Made by a program: the position numbers and the translations under genes
Notes under the pieces: generated by a model
What the model saw: the letters and a program-made list of their open reading frames with translations, nothing else
Told to the model about the DNA's origin: nothing
Database searches by the model: none
In this document: positions 7,560 through 17,995 of the stretch, in pieces
How positions within the stretch are numbered: position 1 is the stretch's first letter
Layout: every line of letters begins with the position of its first letter
Assembly (NCBI GenBank): GCA_002382645.1
Contig: DFYP01000183.1
Location: 1 to 23,351, forward strand
From: Desulfovibrio sp. UBA4079
GTDB taxonomy: Bacteria > Desulfobacterota > Desulfovibrionia > Desulfovibrionales > Desulfovibrionaceae
Direction: 5' to 3'
Length of the DNA stretch: 23,351 nt

Positions 7560-8326
7560 CCCTCGGCCCAGGCCTCGATCTTCCGGCAGCGGCCCGTGGC
7601 CGGGTCGATGTTGAGCAGCGCCCCGCGCAGCCGCGCGGGCGCGTCGGCCACCTCGAAGCGTTCCGGCAGTCCGGTGAGGAAGCGCCGGAGCACGGCCTGG
7701 GGCTCCATGCCCAGGCAGGAGGGGAACGGCCCGCACATGCCCGCGTCCGTGAGAAAGCCCGTGCCGCCGGGCAGCACGCAGGCGTCCGCGGTCTGGACAT
7801 GGGTGTGCGTGCCGATGACCGCCGAGACCTTGCCGTCCAGGTGCAGGGCCAGGCCGATCTTCTCGCTGCTGGCCTCGGCGTGGAAGTCGATGATCCGGAT
7901 GGCCACGTCCTCGGGCACCTGGGCCAGGGCCGCCTCGGCGGCCCGGAACGGGCAGTCCACCGGGTCCATGAACACCCGGCCCTGAAGGTTGATGAGGGCC
8001 ACGGCGGGCGCGTTTTCCGGCCGGAGCACGCAGAGCCCCCGGCCCGGGCCCCCGGGATAGTTCCAGGGCCGCAGGAGCCGCTCCTCGGACTCCAGCACGG
8101 GCAGGAGGTCCCTGTAGCGCCAGATGTGGTTGCCGCTGGTCAGGGCGTCGCAGTCCGCCAGCAGTTCCGCGGCGTTCTTGGCCGACAGGCCCAGGCCCGC
8201 CGAGGCGTTCTCGGCGTTGGCCAGGAGCAGGTCCAGGCCCAGTTCGCGGCGCAGGGCCTGGGCCCGCTCGCGCACCAGGGTGCGGCCCGGACGGCCCACG
8301 ATGTCGCCGAGGAAGAGGATGCGCAT
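7556..8326 (-). CDS. YmdB-family (TIGR00282) metallophosphoesterase
   Basis: This 256-residue protein matches the YmdB/TIGR00282 phosphoesterases. Metal-binding motifs run in order: GDIVGRPGR (D8), NAEN (37-40), GNH (65-67), DFHAEASSEK (H149) and GTHTHVQTADA (H174, H176). In Bacillus subtilis YmdB hydrolyses cyclic nucleotides and its gene lies next to rny; other members are 2',3'-cAMP phosphodiesterases. The length fits the family. The ATG at 8326 begins the conserved MRILFLGD strand, and no strong Shine-Dalgarno is visible. Here rny lies about 7 kb away on the same strand, with a repeat copy, an inhibitor gene and two signalling genes between them. Confidence 0.92.
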   Translation of the reverse strand: MRILFLGDIVGRPGRTLVRERAQALRRELGLDLLLANAENASAGLGLSAKNAAELLADCDALTSGNHIWRYRDLLPVLESEERLLRPWNYPGGPGRGLCVLRPENAPAVALINLQGRVFMDPVDCPFRAAEAALAQVPEDVAIRIIDFHAEASSEKIGLALHLDGKVSAVIGTHTHVQTADACVLPGGTGFLTDAGMCGPFPSCLGMEPQAVLRRFLTGLPERFEVADAPARLRGALLNIDPATGRCRKIEAWAEG

Positions 8327-8391
8327 GAAGGGAATGTACGCCCCGGGGGTGCGGGGCGGCAAGGGGTGCGGCCCGGGCCGTGCCGTGCCGG

Positions 8392-8513
8392 CAGGCCGTT
8401 GAAAAATTCGCCCTGGCTGCGTTGCTTCAAAAAACTCAAATCCTCGCGTATGGGAGAGACGCGTCGGCCTTGAGTTTTTTCGCGCCTTGCCCTGGCGTTT
8501 TTTGAACGGCCTG
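8392..8513. repeat. palindromic repeat, copy A
   Basis: This 122-bp element has terminal inverted repeats (CAGGCCGTTGAAAAA at the left; the right end reads CAGGCCGTTCAAAAAA on the other strand) and an inner arm pair CAAAAAACTCAA / TTGAGTTTTTT. It contains no coding frame. It lies between the ymdB-like start and the lysozyme-inhibitor gene. It is related to copy B at 8884 and to the edge copy at 23331. Confidence 0.9.
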
Positions 8514-8563
8514 TGGAACAGGGTTTTGTCAACGGTCTGCCGAACAGGGGCCGGAGGATGACC

Positions 8564-8881
8564 ATGCGCACGCTCGCGCTCATTCTGCTTTTGCTCGCCT
8601 TGGCCCTGCCCGCGTCCGCCGGGGACGACGGCCAGGTCCATGGCCCCTTTCACTACGCCTGCGACGACGGCACGCGCTTCACCGCGCTGTTCGACAACCG
8701 TTTGCCGGCCCTGATCCTGACCTTTCCCGGAGGCGAGACCCTGACCCTGCCCCAGGTCCTGTCCGGGTCCGGCATCCGCTACGCCGACGGCCGCCACGAG
8801 TTCTGGGGCAAGGGCGCGGACGCCTCCTGGACCGTGGGCAAGGGGCTGCCCACGCAGTGCCATACGCCTGACGAATTCTAG
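8564..8881 (+). CDS. periplasmic MliC/PliC-type C-lysozyme inhibitor
   Basis: This 105-residue protein begins with a signal peptide (about 1-20, MRTLALILLLLALALPASA then GDDG). The mature part fits the MliC/PliC fold: FHYACDDGTRFTALF near the start, TLTLPQVLSGSGIRYADG, the hallmark HEFWGKGADASW, and a second cysteine near the end (QCHT). The family blocks host or predator lysozyme by inserting the SGxxY and KG loops into the active site. No lipobox cysteine is seen, so the periplasmic form is more likely than the lipoprotein form. I chose ATG 8564 because GGAGG at 8553-8557 is six bases upstream; the ATG at 8558 directly abuts it. It sits between two repeat copies, with copy B only two bases beyond the stop. 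Confidence 0.85.
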   Translation: MRTLALILLLLALALPASAGDDGQVHGPFHYACDDGTRFTALFDNRLPALILTFPGGETLTLPQVLSGSGIRYADGRHEFWGKGADASWTVGKGLPTQCHTPDEF

Positions 8882-8883
8882 GC

Positions 8884-9006
8884 CGGGCCGCTGAAAAATC
8901 CGCCATGGCCGCGTTGCTTCAAAAAGCGCAAACCCTCGCGGAGTTGAGATACGCGTCGGGCTTGCGCTTTTCTCGCGCCTTGCCCTGACGGTTTTTGAGC
9001 GGCCCG
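8884..9006. repeat. palindromic repeat, copy B
   Basis: This 123-bp element has the same layout as copy A. Its termini are CGGGCCGCTGAAAAA and, on the other strand, CGGGCCGCTCAAAAA; its inner arms are AAAAAGCGCAA / TTGCGCTTTT. Compared with copy A, changes in one arm are matched by changes in the other. It begins two bases after the inhibitor stop codon and lies 66 bases beyond the end of the convergent GGDEF-EAL gene, so it may also act as a terminator. Confidence 0.9.
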
Positions 9007-9030
9007 CGAGAGGGAGAAAGCTGCGCCGGG

Positions 9031-9051
9031 CGCCATGGCCGCGTTGCTTCA
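9031..9051 (+). repeat. truncated repeat fragment
   Basis: These 21 bases are identical to 8901-8921 of copy B (from CGCCATGG to TTGCTTCA), then diverge. It is most simply the remnant of a partial duplication or decayed copy. Confidence 0.75.
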
Positions 9052-9072
9052 GACCGGGAAGGTGCGGGTGTT

Positions 9073-12000
9073 CTAGGCCGGCAGGACCGGGGGCTCGGGC
9101 TCCTGGCCCGCGTCCTGGACCAGGGGCGTGGGGTTCAGGGTCCCGCGCAGGAGCAGGGCCTCGAAGTCCTGGGCCGTGAGCGGCGGGGCGAACAGATAGC
9201 CCTGCACGAAGCGGCAGCCCTCGGCCCGCAGGAAGGCGAGCTGGGCCTCGGTCTCCACGCCCTCGGCCACCACGGGCAGGCCCAGGCCCTCGGCCATGGA
9301 CAGGATGGCCCGGGCCAGGGCGCGGCCCCGGCCGTTCTCCTCAACGATGCGGTCCACGAAGGTCTTGTCCATCTTCACGGCCTGGAGCGGCAGGGCCATG
9401 AGGTAGCTCATGGAGGAGTACCCGGCCCCGAAGTCGTCCAGGGCGAAGCGCACCCCGTGGGAGCGCAGGTCCTCCATCATGGTCTGGGCCGCTTGGAAGT
9501 TCTTCAGCAGCGCGGTCTCGGTGATCTCCAGCTCCAGGGACCCGGGGTCCAGGCCGGTGCGGTCGAGGATCTCGAGCACGCGCTTGGGCAGGTCCAGGCG
9601 CCGGAAGTGCTGGGCCGAGAGGTTCACCGACAGGGTCAGGCCCAGGTGCCCGGCGGCCTTCCAGGCCACGGCCTGGCGGCAGGCCTGCTCGAGGACGAAC
9701 AGGTCGATGGGCACGATGAGCCCGCTGGACTCGGCGAACGGGATGAAGGCCGAGGGCGGCCGCAGGGTCCCGTCGTGGTCGCGCCAGCGCACCAGGGCCT
9801 CCATGCCGGCCACGCGGTTGCCCTCGATCTCCACCTTGGGCTGGTAGAGCACGCTGAAGCGCTCCTCGGCCAGGGCCTGGCGCAGCTCGGACTCCAGGGT
9901 CAGGCGGCGCACGGCCTGGTCGTTCAGGTCCTTCTTGTACAGCCCGAAGGTGTTCTTGCCCTGCTCCTTGGCCCGGTACATGGCCAGGTCCGCGCACTGC
10001 ACCAGGCGCTCGGCGTCCTCGGCGTCCAGGGGATAGACCGCGATGCCCACGCTCACGCCCAGGTAGATCTCCGAACCCTCCACCAGGAAGGGCGGGCGCA
10101 GGGCCGCCAGGAGGTCCTTGGCCACGCGCATGAGCGCGTCGATGCCCTCCATGTCCTCGAGGATCACGGCGAACTCGTCCCCGCCCAGGCGGGCCAGGGT
10201 GTCGCTGTTGCGCAGCACCGAGGCGAAGCGCGCCGCGGCCTCGCGCAGGATCAGGTCCCCGGCGGAGTGGCCCAGGGAGTCGTTGACGTGTTTGAACTCG
10301 TCCAGGTCCAAGAGGAGCAGGCCCACCTCGGCCTCTTCCCGGCCCGCGGTCAGCATGGCCCGGCGCAGGCGGTCCTGGAACAGCTGGCGGTTGGCCAGGC
10401 CGGTGAGGGCGTCGTAGAAGGCGTGGCGCTCGAGCTGGCGCTCGTTGGCCTTCTGGGCGGTGATGTCCAGGATCGAGCCCATGGACAGCTCGGTGCCCGG
10501 GATGGTGGCCACGGTGAGGTGGACCTCGCGGACCTCGCCCCGGCGGGTCAGGATGCGGCTTTCGTAGCCCCGGGGGGCCAGGCCCGGGGTCTTGCGGCGC
10601 AAGCTGTGGTACTCGCGCATCCGCGGCAGGTCGTCGGGGTGGAAGAATTCGGTCCAGCTGCGGCCCACCACCAGGTCCCGGGGGCCCAGGCCCACCAGGT
10701 TGAGGAACTCGGGGTTGGCCAGCTGGATGCGGGTGTCCGCGGCCACCAGGATGGTGGCGGCGCCGGTGTTCATGAACAGGGTGCGGTAGCGCTCCTCGCT
10801 CTGGGACAGCTGGTCCTTCTGGCGGGCGATGGTCTCCTCCTGGGCGCGCACCTCGGTCATGTCGAACCAGACCGCCAGGGCCCCCAGGAGGTTGCTGTCC
10901 AGGTCCCGGATGGGCGTGGCCGTGACGTTGAAGACCTTCTCGCCCTGGGCCAGCTGGTAGCGCACCTCGCCGGTGACGATGCGCTCCTCGGTCAGGGCCA
11001 GGAGCAGCAAGGTGGGGTGGGCCGGGTCGCCGTACAAGAACTGCCCGGAGACCTCGCCCAGGTGGTCGATGGGCGAGCCGCTCTTGCCGAAGGCCGCGAG
11101 CAGGCGATGGTTCAGGAAGGTCAGGCGGTTGTCCCGGTCCACCACGGCGCAGGGCAGGGCGAAGCCGGAGAGCACGCCCTGGGCGAACCCCAGGCGGTTC
11201 TTCAGCTCGGCCACCATGTGCTGGAGGTTCTCGGCCAGGTTCCTCAGCTCGCAGCAGGAGCCCGGCTGGAGCGTGGCGCTGAAGTCGCCCCGGGCCACGG
11301 CCGAGGTGAAGGCCTTCATGTCCTTGATGGGCCGCACCACCAGGGTCCCCACGAGCAGGGAGATGGTGGCCACGAGCACGAGGACGGTCAGGCCCCCCAG
11401 GATCAGGAGGAAGTCGCGCTGCCCGGCCGCGGCCTTGGCCAGCTCGGCCACCGAGGCGCTCATGCAGACGATCCAGCCGGTGCGCTGGTCCTCGGCCAGG
11501 GCGTAGTAGCGGTCCTCGCCGCGCCAGGGCGCGGTCATCTCGCCGGTGCGGATGACGAGGGCCCGGCGGGTCACGTTCTCGTTGTTCACGTCGCGGAAGA
11601 GCAGGGCCCGGTCCGTGGCGTGGGCGATGACCCGGCCGCGGGCGTCGAACATGAGCGCGTGGCCGCGGGAGGCGAAGCGCAGGGGGTCGATGAAGGCCTC
11701 GGTGAAGCGGTTCCAGTAGGTCAGCACGGCCACCCCGCCCAGGAGCCGGCCCTTGGGGTCGCGCAGGGCCCGGGACTGGGCCAGGGCGTGGATCTGGCCG
11801 TCCTCGCGGGCGGTCAGGATCTCCGGGGAGGTGTAGGACTCGCCGCCGGTCAGGATGGCCCGCACGTAGTCCCTGGCGGCCAGGTCGCGGCCCGTGAGGT
11901 CCTCGCCGTCGGCGTTGCGGCCGGCCAGCACGCGGCCCTGGAGGTCGAAGACGAGCAGGGCCCAGTACGACCCGTCCTTGAGGTACTCGTCCAGGCGCTC

Positions 12001-12264
12001 CCGGGCCCGGGCCGGGGCCCCGGCCACGGCCTCGTGCAGGGCGGCCTGGGCCACCAGGGAGCGGGTCATGATCTCGCCGTTGTCCAGGAACAGGTCCAGG
12101 GACTGGACCGTGGCCCGGGCGGTCTGGCGCATGGCCTGCTCTTCCAGCTCCAGGGCCAGTTCGTAGAAGGAGCCGGACACGTGGCCGACCATGAAGGTCA
12201 CGGCCAGGGTCACGGCCAGGGTCACCGCGCCCACCAGGACGGTGTTGATGCGCTTCGCGAACAT
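9073..12264 (-). CDS. membrane Cache-HAMP-PAS-PAS-GGDEF-EAL cyclic di-GMP enzyme
   Basis: This 1063-residue protein has TM1 at about 8-27, a periplasmic Cache-type sensor at about 30-280, TM2 at about 284-310, and HAMP at about 310-360. Two PAS domains follow at about 365-475 and 490-605. The GGDEF domain (about 612-775) has intact GGDEF at 694-698 and an RxxD inhibitory site at R685-D688. The EAL domain (about 790-1040) has EAL at 822-824, DDFGAGYS at 943-950 and E1001 in VVAEGVET. Both catalytic sets are present, so it could make and degrade cyclic di-GMP, with balance set by a periplasmic ligand. The ATG at 12264 follows GAAGG by seven bases and starts directly at TM1; an upstream extension to 12390 would overlap the predicted promoter. 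It has its own promoter with a palindromic operator candidate, and is convergent with the inhibitor gene. Confidence 0.93.
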   Translation of the reverse strand: MFAKRINTVLVGAVTLAVTLAVTFMVGHVSGSFYELALELEEQAMRQTARATVQSLDLFLDNGEIMTRSLVAQAALHEAVAGAPARARERLDEYLKDGSYWALLVFDLQGRVLAGRNADGEDLTGRDLAARDYVRAILTGGESYTSPEILTAREDGQIHALAQSRALRDPKGRLLGGVAVLTYWNRFTEAFIDPLRFASRGHALMFDARGRVIAHATDRALLFRDVNNENVTRRALVIRTGEMTAPWRGEDRYYALAEDQRTGWIVCMSASVAELAKAAAGQRDFLLILGGLTVLVLVATISLLVGTLVVRPIKDMKAFTSAVARGDFSATLQPGSCCELRNLAENLQHMVAELKNRLGFAQGVLSGFALPCAVVDRDNRLTFLNHRLLAAFGKSGSPIDHLGEVSGQFLYGDPAHPTLLLLALTEERIVTGEVRYQLAQGEKVFNVTATPIRDLDSNLLGALAVWFDMTEVRAQEETIARQKDQLSQSEERYRTLFMNTGAATILVAADTRIQLANPEFLNLVGLGPRDLVVGRSWTEFFHPDDLPRMREYHSLRRKTPGLAPRGYESRILTRRGEVREVHLTVATIPGTELSMGSILDITAQKANERQLERHAFYDALTGLANRQLFQDRLRRAMLTAGREEAEVGLLLLDLDEFKHVNDSLGHSAGDLILREAAARFASVLRNSDTLARLGGDEFAVILEDMEGIDALMRVAKDLLAALRPPFLVEGSEIYLGVSVGIAVYPLDAEDAERLVQCADLAMYRAKEQGKNTFGLYKKDLNDQAVRRLTLESELRQALAEERFSVLYQPKVEIEGNRVAGMEALVRWRDHDGTLRPPSAFIPFAESSGLIVPIDLFVLEQACRQAVAWKAAGHLGLTLSVNLSAQHFRRLDLPKRVLEILDRTGLDPGSLELEITETALLKNFQAAQTMMEDLRSHGVRFALDDFGAGYSSMSYLMALPLQAVKMDKTFVDRIVEENGRGRALARAILSMAEGLGLPVVAEGVETEAQLAFLRAEGCRFVQGYLFAPPLTAQDFEALLLRGTLNPTPLVQDAGQEPEPPVLPA

Positions 12265-12346
12265 GGTCAGGCCTTCGCGCCTTGGGCCGTGCCGCGGGGA
12301 CCGGGTGAGGGAGATCCCGGCCCCCGCGGCGAAGCTCCGCAGCGTA

Positions 12347-12366
12347 TGGCTATCATATGATAGCCA
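12347..12366. promoter_or_regulatory. perfect 20-bp palindrome, candidate operator
   Basis: TGGCTATCATATGATAGCCA is a perfect inverted repeat with no spacer. It covers the predicted -10 element of the GGDEF-EAL gene, where a dimeric regulator could block or assist RNA polymerase. It lies in an otherwise gene-free 205-base gap (12265-12469). No regulator is identified. Confidence 0.6.
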
Positions 12367-12381
12367 AAAGCGTTCGGGCAA
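12352..12381 (-). promoter_or_regulatory. putative sigma70 promoter of the GGDEF-EAL gene
   Basis: On the minus strand TTGCCC (12381-12376) and TATGAT (12357-12352) are separated by 18 bases. The expected start is near 12345, giving a leader of about 80 bases. The -10 lies inside the 20-bp palindrome. Confidence 0.5.
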
Positions 12382-12469
12382 GCATCCCAAGGCCTTTGGC
12401 GAACGGCCGGAGAAAAAATAACGGCAGGTCCGGAAAGGGCGGCACGGAGCGGGAAAACACCAGGATTGC

Positions 12470-15427
<2,958 letters not shown>

Positions 15428-15450
15428 AGGGGGGGCCTCTGAGCGGAGCC

Positions 15451-15479
15451 AGAATATCACTGTGAAACGAATGCGACAA
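15451..15479 (-). promoter_or_regulatory. putative sigma70 promoter of the hybrid kinase gene
   Basis: On the minus strand TTGTCG (15479-15474) and TATTCT (15456-15451) have the ideal 17-base spacing, about 24 bases upstream of the ATG. It lies just past the rny terminator, so the kinase gene appears to be an independent unit. Confidence 0.55.
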
Positions 15480-15491
15480 GGATGGGGGGGC

Positions 15492-15526
15492 AAAAAATAA
15501 GGGCCCTGCCGCAAACAACAGGGCCC
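15492..15526 (-). terminator. Rho-independent terminator of rny
   Basis: Read on the minus strand, GGGCCCTG (15526-15519) pairs with CAGGGCCC (15508-15501) across a 10-base loop, and TTATTTTTT follows. It sits 24 bases after the rny stop and ends the glmU-to-rny unit. Confidence 0.9.
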
Positions 15527-15550
15527 TGCAAGTCGAGACGTGTGTTTGGA

Positions 15551-17107
15551 TTACTTGGCAAAGCCCACGGCGCGCTTCTCGCGGATCACCGTGACCCGGA
15601 TCTGGCCCGGGTAGGTCAGGTTGTTTTCGATCTTCTCGGCGATGTCCTTGACCAGGAGATGGGTCTCGTCGTCGCTCACGCGCTCGGCGTCGACCATGAC
15701 CCGGATCTCGCGGCCGGCCTGGATGGCGTAGGCCTTGGTCACGCCCTCGAAGCCCGTGGCCATGCTCTCCAGGTCCTCCAGGCGCTTGACGTAGTTCTCC
15801 AGGAGCTCCTTGCGGGCCCCGGGCCGGGCCCCGGACAGGGCGTCCGCGGCCTGCACCAGGTTGGCCAGGATGCTCTGGGGCGCCACGTCGGCGTGGTGCG
15901 CGGCGATGGCGTGGATGATCTCCTCGCTCTCGCCGTACTTCTTGGCCAGGTCCGCGCCGATGACCGCGTGCGGGCCCTCGATCTCGTGGTCCACGGCCTT
16001 GCCCAGGTCATGCAGCAGCCCGGCGCGCTTGGCCTTTTTCTCGTCCAGGCCCAGCTCGGCGGCCATCACGCCGCAGAGGAAGGCCACCTCCAGGGAGTGC
16101 TGGAGCACGTTCTGGGAAAAGCTCGTGCGGTAGTGCAGCTGGCCCATGAGCCGGACGATCTCCGGGTTGATGCCGTGCACGCCCACGTCGAAGGTGGCCT
16201 GCTCCCCGATCTCGCGGAGCTTCACGTCCATCTCCTGCTCGACCTTGCGCACGATGTCCTCGATGCGCGCGGGGTGGATGCGGCCGTCGTGGATGAGCCG
16301 CTCGAGCGACTGCTTGGCCACCTCCCGCTTGAGCGGGCTGTAGGCCGAAAGCACCACGGTCTCGGGGGTGTCGTCGATGATCAGGTCCACGCCGGTGGCC
16401 GCCTCCAGGGCGCGGATGTTGCGGCCCTCGCGGCCGATGATCCGGCCCTTCATGTCCTCGGAGGGCAGGGTCACGGCGGTGACGGTCTGCTCGGAAACAT
16501 AGTCGCCCGCGTAGCGCTGGATGGCCAGGGAGAGGATCTCCTTGGCCTTCTTGGAGGCGTTCTCCTGGGCCTCGGTCTCGATGCGCCGGACCATCTTGGC
16601 GGCCTCGTGGCGCGTCTTGGACTCGATCTCCGAGAGCAGGCGGTTCTTGGCCTCCTCGCGGGTCAGCCCGGAGATGTCCTGGAGCATGCGCTCCTGCTCC
16701 TCGGCCTTGGACTCGATCTCCCCGGTCATCTGCTCCAGGTTCTTCTCCTGGGAGATGAGCTTCTTCTGCAGCTCGATGACCTCGGACTCCTTCTGGGCCA
16801 GCTTCTCGAGCTTCTGCTCGATGCGCTCCTCCTTTTCCTGGAGGCGCGACTCCTGGCGCTTCAGGTCCTGGTCGCGGCTCTTGAACTCGGACTCCTGCTC
16901 CTTCTTCAGGTTGAAGACCTCGTCCTGGGCCTGGAGCCGCAGCTCCTTCTTCATGGCCTCGGCCTCCTTGCGGGCCTCCTCCACGATGCGCTCGGCCAGG
17001 TTCTTGGCGTCGGCGTTGCGTTTGTTGGAAACGTAGGCGTTCAGCACGAAACCGACCCCGGCGCCGACGACCACGGCTGCCAGGACGGTGAGAACGGTGG
17101 TCAACAT
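15551..17107 (-). CDS. rny: ribonuclease Y
   Basis: This 518-residue endoribonuclease is anchored by one N-terminal membrane helix (about 3-23). A long charged coiled coil follows (about 35-200), then a KH RNA-binding domain with GRIIGREGRNI at 221-231, and an HD domain with H366-D367 in LLHDLGK. RNase Y starts mRNA decay and processes RNAs at the membrane. The length matches the family (about 520). The ATG at 17107 opens MLTTVLTVLAAVVVG, the membrane segment, with GGAG eight bases upstream; a longer frame would add an unlikely leader. It follows 6S RNA and zapA on the same strand. A short hairpin (CGGGCC/GGCCCG with a four-base loop) lies in its leader near 17135-17151. Confidence 0.97.
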   Translation of the reverse strand: MLTTVLTVLAAVVVGAGVGFVLNAYVSNKRNADAKNLAERIVEEARKEAEAMKKELRLQAQDEVFNLKKEQESEFKSRDQDLKRQESRLQEKEERIEQKLEKLAQKESEVIELQKKLISQEKNLEQMTGEIESKAEEQERMLQDISGLTREEAKNRLLSEIESKTRHEAAKMVRRIETEAQENASKKAKEILSLAIQRYAGDYVSEQTVTAVTLPSEDMKGRIIGREGRNIRALEAATGVDLIIDDTPETVVLSAYSPLKREVAKQSLERLIHDGRIHPARIEDIVRKVEQEMDVKLREIGEQATFDVGVHGINPEIVRLMGQLHYRTSFSQNVLQHSLEVAFLCGVMAAELGLDEKKAKRAGLLHDLGKAVDHEIEGPHAVIGADLAKKYGESEEIIHAIAAHHADVAPQSILANLVQAADALSGARPGARKELLENYVKRLEDLESMATGFEGVTKAYAIQAGREIRVMVDAERVSDDETHLLVKDIAEKIENNLTYPGQIRVTVIREKRAVGFAK

Positions 17108-17279
17108 GATAAACACTCCTGCTCTATGGGTGAACGGGCCGCGAGGCCCGGAAATTCCCAAAACGCGCCGGGATGCGTGCCGGAAGTTCCAGCAAATGTG
17201 CAAGGAAAAGAAGAACCTGGAGCAGGGGATCGGACAAGGGGCGGGCAGGAGAAGCGCGGGGTTTCGGTGCCGCGCCGGG

Positions 17280-17302
17280 CCCAGGCAAACGCACTGCCCG
17301 GG
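17280..17302 (-). other. hairpin between 6S RNA and rny
   Basis: On the minus strand CCCGGGCA (17302-17295) pairs with TGCCTGGG (17287-17280) with one G-U pair and a 7-base loop. No T-tract follows, so it is not a standard terminator; it could be a processing or stability element for the 6S 3' end. The rest of 17108-17313 shows no gene. Confidence 0.45.
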
Positions 17303-17313
17303 TCCTGTATCTG

Positions 17314-17492
17314 GGCCCCGGGGCGCCGTGTCGTCGTTGGTTCTGAACCTGGTTTCCCAGGTTGGGCTCCACCGCCCGGCCGTCAGGCTTCCCGCAACAA
17401 GGCGGGCATGCGCACGGGCCGGGACAGGGCGGACCCCGTTCTTATCTCATTGGCTCAGGAACCGCTCGGACGATCACGAACTCCCCAGGGTG
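17314..17492 (-). ncRNA. ssrS: 6S RNA
   Basis: 6S RNA mimics an open promoter and binds the housekeeping RNA polymerase holoenzyme. The outer stem CCCTGGGG (17490-17483) pairs with CCCCGGGG (17323-17316), continued inward by GTG-a-TCGTC with GACGACAC. Conserved 6S landmarks seen in order are TTCCTGAGCC, GTGCGCATGCCCG, GGGAAGCCTGACGG, and the apical hairpin AACCTGG-GAAA-CCAGGTT followed by TCAGAACC. These align by eye with E. coli ssrS (CCCTGAGCC, GTGAGCATGC, AGAAGCC, the GAACC...GGTTC hairpin). Its place just after zapA is the classical one. The ends are approximate. A terminator is not obvious, so it may be processed from a longer transcript. Confidence 0.9.
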
Positions 17493-17511
17493 GTTATCCT
17501 TTCCCAAGGCC

Positions 17512-17772
17512 TTACGGCCCCGGGACTTTCTCCAGCATGCCGCTGATCCGGTCTTCCAGCCGCCTCAGCTTGGCCTCGGACTCCAGGTAATCGTCCGCCA
17601 AACCGAGGGCCAGGAACGTGAGCAACTTTTCCTTGCTTATATTGCCGCCGGTGCGCACGAGATCCGCGAAACGGTTCTCGATGAGCTCCCGGGCGGCATC
17701 GATGCGGCCTTGATCCGCATCGGTCTTGAAGGTGACTTCGAGGCCTACCAGGGCCAGCGTATAGCGCGGCAT
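17512..17772 (-). CDS. zapA: cell division protein ZapA
   Basis: This 86-residue protein has the ZapA layout: an N-terminal strand-rich part (YTLALVGLEVTFKTDAD), a helix with ARELIENRFADL, and a C-terminal helical tail (LLTFLALGLADDYLESEAKLRRLEDRI) that forms the coiled coil of the tetramer. ZapA cross-links FtsZ filaments at the Z-ring. It starts 15 bases after the zapB-like stop, with GGGG before the ATG, and 6S RNA begins about 20 bases after its stop, as in many proteobacteria. Confidence 0.93.
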   Translation of the reverse strand: MPRYTLALVGLEVTFKTDADQGRIDAARELIENRFADLVRTGGNISKEKLLTFLALGLADDYLESEAKLRRLEDRISGMLEKVPGP

Positions 17773-17787
17773 GATTCCCCGCCAGGC

Positions 17788-17964
17788 TTAGCCGAGTTGC
17801 GCCTCGATCTTCTTGAGCAAGGCCTCCACGCGCTGCTGCACGTCGCGCCTGCCCGCCGTTTCCGCCTCCAGTTCCAGCCTGAGGCTCTGATTCTCCTGCT
17901 CCAGGGTCCTGATCCTCTGGAGCAGTCCGTCGAACCGGCTCTCCAACTGGCTGATGAGTTCCAT
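17788..17964 (-). CDS. zapB: ZapB-like short coiled-coil protein
   Basis: This 58-residue protein starts MELISQLESRFDGLLQRIRT and ends LLKKIEAQLG. It is almost entirely a predicted coiled coil, with leucines at heptad positions, like ZapB, a partner of ZapA at the Z-ring in gamma-proteobacteria. The sequence alone is too simple to prove orthology; position directly upstream of zapA is the main argument. It lies 31 bases after glmU and 15 before zapA. The start is the ATG after the glmU stop, and the frame has the codon usage of its neighbours. Confidence 0.8.
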   Translation of the reverse strand: MELISQLESRFDGLLQRIRTLEQENQSLRLELEAETAGRRDVQQRVEALLKKIEAQLG

Positions 17965-17995
17965 TCCTGTTTTCTAAACGCTTCAGGGTCCAAAA

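Noticed and set aside
8513..8563. Upstream starts for the lysozyme inhibitor, including ATG 8558
   Set aside because: The ATG at 8558 directly follows GGAGG with no spacing, and longer forms would bury the signal peptide; ATG 8564 fits both.
8995..12360. Very long plus-strand open frame antisense to the GGDEF-EAL gene
   Set aside because: Its translation is Gly/Gln/His/Val-rich low-complexity with no known domain, while the minus frame has five clear domain types. It is a by-product of GC-biased codon use. The same holds for long antisense frames at 2605-4641 and 12587-15442.
12400..12450. Terminator for the hybrid kinase gene on the minus strand
   Set aside because: There is a T-rich run (TTATTTTTT on the minus strand) but no convincing hairpin just before it.
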